Assembly (NCBI GenBank): GCA_016647705.1
Contig: CM028334.1
Span: forward strand, 1,922,001 to 1,986,000
Origin: Eucommia ulmoides
Taxonomy: Eukaryota; Streptophyta; Magnoliopsida; Garryales; Eucommiaceae
Direction of reading: 5' to 3'
DNA: 64,000 nt
Shown: positions 60,701 through 64,000 of the stretch, one piece after another
Position numbering within the stretch: position 1 is the first letter of the stretch
Layout of the letters: each line of letters opens with the position of its first letter
Notes under the pieces: generated by a model
The model's input: the letters and a program-made list of their open reading frames with translations, nothing else
Database searches by the model: none
Told to the model about the DNA's origin: nothing
Translations under genes and position numbers: made by a program

Positions 60701-60716
60701 ATTTTGTTGATACCAG
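51718..60716 (+). CDS. ABCC13: ABC transporter C family, ABCC13-type (5' part)
   Basis: Thirteen exons lie in the window: 51718-51756, 52350-52390, 52493-52577, 52950-53105, 53203-53340, 54250-54350, 55177-55249, 56012-56263, 56980-57049, 58885-58945, 59227-59314, 60183-60301 and 60619-60716. All phases agree, giving 440 codons. The rest, including both nucleotide-binding domains, lies beyond the window. Hydrophobic N-terminal helices come first. Diagnostic blocks follow: YWHLMTFKSIDPVMERG, LDFEDLLQLP, ICCAYGWPYLRLGLLKVFND, FLDTQYTFHLSKLKLKLRSS, GGEIQTFMSVDADRTVNLCN and LPLQIGIALYLLYTQV, which mark the first ABC transmembrane domain of an MRP-type exporter. The blocks match Arabidopsis ABCC13 as I recall it. 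The role of that protein is not well established. Exons 2 and 3 are separated by a probable U12 AT-AC intron. Intron 13 contains a Copia element. The ATG at 51718 was chosen over in-frame ones at 51619 and 51628, which would sit upstream of the likely TATA-like TTTTAAAAA near 51652. Confidence 0.88.
52391..52492 (+). other. Probable U12-type AT-AC intron (ABCC13 intron 2)
   Basis: Exon 2 ends GATGACTT and the intron starts ATATCCTTGA, matching the U12 AT-AC donor consensus ATATCCTTT at eight of nine bases. It ends CATGTAC before AGTGCTAGG. A CGCCATAAC near 52475 is a six-of-nine match to the U12 branch site, with its branch A about ten bases from the acceptor. Joining here keeps the frame (DDLVLGFGVN). 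No GT donor before the in-frame stop near 52398 gives a workable exon. The intron is 102 bases. Confidence 0.72.
55389..55500 (+). mobile_element. TRIM solo LTR in ABCC13 intron 7
   Basis: It starts TGTTGAATCCCAGTATCCC and ends CCTCCTAACA, 112 bp, flanked by CTTGT on both sides (55384-55388 and 55501-55505), a perfect target duplication. The sequence differs from the main TRIM family in the window after its first dozen bases. It resembles the paired repeats at 57505-57875, with CAAACTAGT, GAGCTACTC and GGTTGAAACCTCCTA phrases. Confidence 0.82.
57505..57880 (+). mobile_element. Degenerate TRIM-like element in ABCC13 intron 9
   Basis: Two related repeats lie about 280 bases apart: GGACTTCCCAAACTAGTGAATAAC...GAGCTACTC...GGTTGGAATTCCTAGG, and AGATTTCCCAAGGTAGTTTGTAAC...GAGTTACTCC...GGTTAGAACTCTAGG. 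Between them is a short non-coding stretch with GCGAATGAGGGTGGATGCTGAATGG, a possible polypurine tract before the second LTR. Borders are approximate. It is the same LTR type as the solo LTR at 55389. Confidence 0.5.
58275..58657 (+). mobile_element. Complete TRIM element with target duplication
   Basis: The 5' LTR is 58275-58388 (TGTTGAATCCCACATCGC ... GGGTTTCTACA), followed directly by TAGTATCAGAGC (58389-58400), which has one mismatch to the initiator-Met tRNA primer site. A purine-rich AAGTGAGGGGGTG precedes the 3' LTR (58547-58657, ending ATTTCTACA). ATATG lies on both sides (58270-58274 and 58658-58662). The whole element is 383 bp and codes for nothing. It sits in ABCC13 intron 9, in the sense orientation. 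Confidence 0.88.
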
Positions 60717-61167
60717 GTAAATATTGTTCGTTTGATTTTCTAATAAGATAAAAGAGAAGCAAATGGGTTTTCAATATAAAGTTTCATACTTATAATATAT
60801 GTTGGTTCTTGCTTGATTCTTGCATGCACAAATAAAGATGTATGAACAAATAATTAAAGTTTCGATGTCCAACATTGGTCAACCGAGCTACAAGGTTATT
60901 TGATCTTGGTTTTCTGTGAAAAATAGTAATTGCACTTAATAGTTCTTCCCATTCAACATGCATACATATGTTGCCAATATGTGTGTGCTTTTGATTCAGC
61001 ACTTCTCTATGGAGCTGACTAGAAATCTTTTGCAACTGTAACCCAGGTAATGATTAATTCTGAGTTTTCTGAATACATTATGGACCACTATTTTATTACA
61101 TTTCAAGTTGAAGATCATGCGCCACACAATTTTTTCATTTATTAAATAAAAATTATGATAAGTAATA

Positions 61168-64000
61168 TGTTGGAATATTCAATATTGGTAGTATTTGTAC
61201 ATATGGAAAGTCAAATATATAGATTAGGAAAATAGTTAATTGTAATTAGTTATTTACCTTTTTAGTTCTTAAGTTTTCCTATATGTAGCCTCATATTGTA
61301 TGATTAAAGTGATATACAATTGATTAATTCATTTCAAGTTGGTATCAAAGCTAAAACCCAAAAAACCCTAGCCTCTGCAGCAACCGCCGGCCCTTTACAA
61401 GTTTTCGAAGTTCGCCGCCAGCCATTGTAGTCGTCGATGACGTTCGCCGGCATCCAACAACAGTCGACGAAGGTTCGCCAGCGTCTCTTACAGCCAGGCG
61501 ACGAATGAAAGCTCCCCTACAGCCGACGACGAGCCCTCATTACAACTGACGAAGCCTCGCCGGTCCTCTACAGCCGCCGACGAACACTCTCCGGCCTTCT
61601 ACAACCGCCAACGAAGCCTCGTCAGTCCTCTATTTGCCGCCGACAGCCTCGCCGGAGCCCTAGCAGCCGACAAACGAACCCTCGCGAGATCTGTACGAAA
61701 CAGATCTTGTGATTTCAACTCGATTGCAGCCACCGACGAACACTCGCGGCGACCGACGAACACTCGCGGCGACCGACGAACACTTGCCGCCCTAGCCACC
61801 GCCACCGCCACTGCTGCCGGATTTACTTGAAATCGACGAAACCGAGTCAACTCAGCGAGTCAACGAAGTGATTCTCAGTGAGTCAACTCAGACGATTCTC
61901 AGTGAGTCAACTCAGTGATTCTCAGTGAGTCAACTTAGCATCCAACAACTTGGTTTCGCGAGATTTACTTGTTGAAGGCCAATCCGACGATTCTTAATTT
62001 CTGACGGTATTTCCCCTTGCCTTCACCATGTCCGACGTTACCTCGGAATCCATCCCAAGGTCCAACCAACTTACCGAACCAAAGCATCTCCCTTCCTAAT
62101 CCCACTCCATCTAAATCACCTTTGTTCGTCTGAATGGAACCAATTTCTTACGTTGGTCTCAATCGGTGCGAATGTATATCCGTGGACGAGGACGGATGGG
62201 ATATTTAACCGGTGATGCAAAGGAGCCCTCCATCAAAGATCCGTCACATACGACTTGGGATGCTGAAAACTCCATGGTGATGACATGGCTTGTAAACTCT
62301 ATGGATGAGGAAATCAGCTCCAACTACATGTGCTACCCTACGGCGAAAGAATTTTGGGACAATGTAAATCAGATGTATTCTGATCTGGGAAACCAATCTC
62401 AAAAGTATGAGTTGACTCTAAAACTCCGTGATATCCGTCAAGGCGAAGACAGTATCACCAAGTATTTCAATTCATTGAAGAGAATATGACAAGATCAAGA
62501 TACGTTCGACGATCATGAATGGCATTCGACCGAGGATTATAGCCACTATAAGAAGTTGGTGGATGATGATCGTGTTTTTAAGTTCTTAGCAGGTCTGAAA
62601 CCGGAACTTGACGAAGTTAGGGGACGAATCATTGGTCGTCAGCCTCTTCCCTCAATTAATGAGGTTTTCTCGGAGGTCCGAAGGGAGGAGACCCGTCGGA
62701 ACGTTATGCTTAACAAGTCACAAATTATCAGCCCTACAGTTGCTCCAATTGACCAGTCTGCTTTGGCTGCTGCTAATGCTCACTCCAGCAGGTTTCCACG
62801 CCGAGCAGAGGAACGTCCTCGTATATGGTGCGACTACTACAACAAGCCCCGTCATACACGGGAAACATGCTGGAAAATCCATGGGAAACCAGCAAATTTG
62901 AAGAGCAACAAAACGGGAGAAAAATCTAACCGATCCTATCCTTTCGCACATGAAGCTGCCACCACTCCATTCAACAAAGAACAGATTGATCAACTTCTGA
63001 AACTGCTGACTGTCAATCCATCATTTGGTACTCTTAATGCTTCCTTAGCTCAAACAGGTAGTAAATTTAGAGCCTTTTCTTGTTCCTTGAACTCAGCACC
63101 TTGGATTATTGATTCAGGTGCTTCTGATCATATGACAAGTTTTTATCACCTTTTCAATACCTATTCACTGTATTCTGGTAATGAAAGAATTAGAATTGCA
63201 GACGGTAGTTTCTCACCCATTGCAGGAAAAGGCCAAATAACAATCTCAGATAGTGTTAATCTAAAAACGGTCCTCCACGTTCCTAAACTTACTTGTAACC
63301 TCTTATCTGTAAGTAAACTATTGCGAGATTCGAATTGTCATGCCATTTTCTCTGAATCTCAATGTTTCTTTCAGGACCAGAGCTCGGGGAAGATGATTGG
63401 TAGTGCTAGATTGGTGGATGGCTTGTATTACTTCGATGATAACTCCTTGAGGAATAAAACAACTCACGGCATCAGTGGTATGAGTTCAACGTCTGTTCGT
63501 GATAAAATCATGCTTTGGTACCTTAGATTAGGACATCCAAGTTTTCAATATCTTAAACATTTGTTTCCGACGTTATTTAAGAATATGGATTGTTCTTCCT
63601 TTTATTGTGAAAGTTGTTTGTTTGCAAAAAATCAGCGTACTTCTTATATTTCAAAACCATATCGTGCATCTAAACCATTTTATTTAATTCACAGCGATGT
63701 ATGGGGTCCCTAAAAAATCACAACACTATCTGGAAAAAGATGGTTTGTGACATTTATTGATGATCACATACGTTTATGTTGGACATATTTGATGCGTGCA
63801 AAATCTGATGTAGCAGCTTTATTTAAAGATTTTTACATTATGCTAGAAAACCATTTTCAAATGAAACCTAGCATTCTTCGCATAGATAATGGAACATAAT
63901 ATTTCAATGAATGTTTAGGCAGTTTTTTGAAAACAAATGGTATTCTACATCAATCCACGTGTCGTGACACGCCCCAACAAAATGGCATTGCTGAACGAAA
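61168..64000 (+). mobile_element. Copia LTR retrotransposon, 5' part
   Basis: A short LTR (61168 to about 61336, 169 bp) starts TGTTGGAATATTC and ends ATTTCA. It is followed by TGGTATCAAAGC at 61340, one base off the initiator-Met tRNA primer site. A GC-rich leader (61370-62027) has tandem repeats (GCGACCGACGAACACTCGCG at about 61741-61785; GTGAGTCAACTCAG at about 61860-61930). Gag-pol in one frame then runs to the window end. The element lies in ABCC13 intron 13 in the same orientation as the gene. Its 3' half and 3' LTR are outside the window, so the target duplication cannot be checked. Confidence 0.85.
62028..64000 (+). pseudogene. Decayed Copia gag-pol (gag, protease, integrase part)
   Basis: A single frame from the ATG at 62028 is broken by at least five in-frame stops: TAA at 62097 and 62112, TGA at 62487, TAA at 63711 and TAA at 63897. 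Domains in order: Copia gag (WSQSVRMYIRGRGRMGYL; YSDLGNQSQKYEL; KFLAGLKPELDEVRGRI); a gag zinc knuckle near 62830 reading CDYYNKPRHTRETCW, in which the second Cys of the usual CX2C is replaced by Tyr; protease with DSGASDHMT near 63111; GAG-pre-integrase with LRLGHPS and CESCLFAK; and the integrase start with VTFIDDH, RIDNGT and TPQQNGIAER. Reverse transcriptase and RNase H would lie beyond the window. The protein order (protease, then integrase before reverse transcriptase) is that of Copia. Confidence 0.87.

Noticed and set aside
1..64000. CRISPR arrays, tRNA or rRNA genes, plasmid or phage features
   Set aside because: None seen; spaced repeats here are irregular and transposon-like, and gene structure is plainly plant nuclear.

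Overview
This is a window of plant nuclear DNA, most likely from a eudicot. It is strongly AT-rich and carries a few intron-containing genes in a matrix of decayed transposable elements. No CRISPR array, operon-like packing or bacterial-type gene is present. The proteins closely match those I know from Arabidopsis (DnaJ8/J8, MRS2-1/MRS2-10, CNGC5/CNGC6, LPA3, ABCC13), but the exact species cannot be named from the sequence. All gene models were built by hand from reading frame, GT-AG (in one case AT-AC) splice sites and phase. No database search was run.

Layout. 1-4300: AT-rich intergenic DNA, with a short GC-richer regulatory-looking island near 3600-3700. 4451-5936 (+): a three-exon small chloroplast J-domain protein of 154 aa. 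6000-22440: a gene-free transposon block. It holds a 2.9-kb solo LTR with a perfect target duplication, a 0.73-kb foldback element, two solo LTRs of one family (about 1.06 and 1.15 kb), LTR-type debris and a 1.6-kb stretch saturated with GTTAAC palindromes. 22447-28317 (+): an MRS2-type magnesium transporter of 435 aa with a tandemly duplicated 5'-UTR exon. 28318-30970: intergenic DNA with a Tourist-like element. 30975-40260 (+): a group II cyclic nucleotide-gated channel of 741 aa in seven coding exons, its introns packed with small inverted-repeat elements. 41132-48366 (-): a complete 12-exon LPA3/DUF1995 photosystem II assembly gene of 383 aa, convergent with the channel gene. 48367-51700: intergenic DNA with two repeat-motif fields. 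51718-60716 and beyond (+): the first 13 exons (440 codons) of an ABCC13-type ABC transporter. A decayed Copia retrotransposon (61168 to the window end) lies in the intron that follows.

Biology. The genes are ordinary single-copy housekeeping or transport genes and do not form a pathway. Two of them (J8 and LPA3) act in the chloroplast around photosystem II, and two move ions (Mg2+ and probably Ca2+). The most notable sequence-level observations are: a probable U12-type AT-AC intron in ABCC13; one family of very small LTR elements (TRIMs) found in introns of three different genes, in one case forming most of the intron; a large perfect-looking foldback element; the GTTAACGTTAAC-saturated segment; and the duplicated leader exon of the MRS2 gene.
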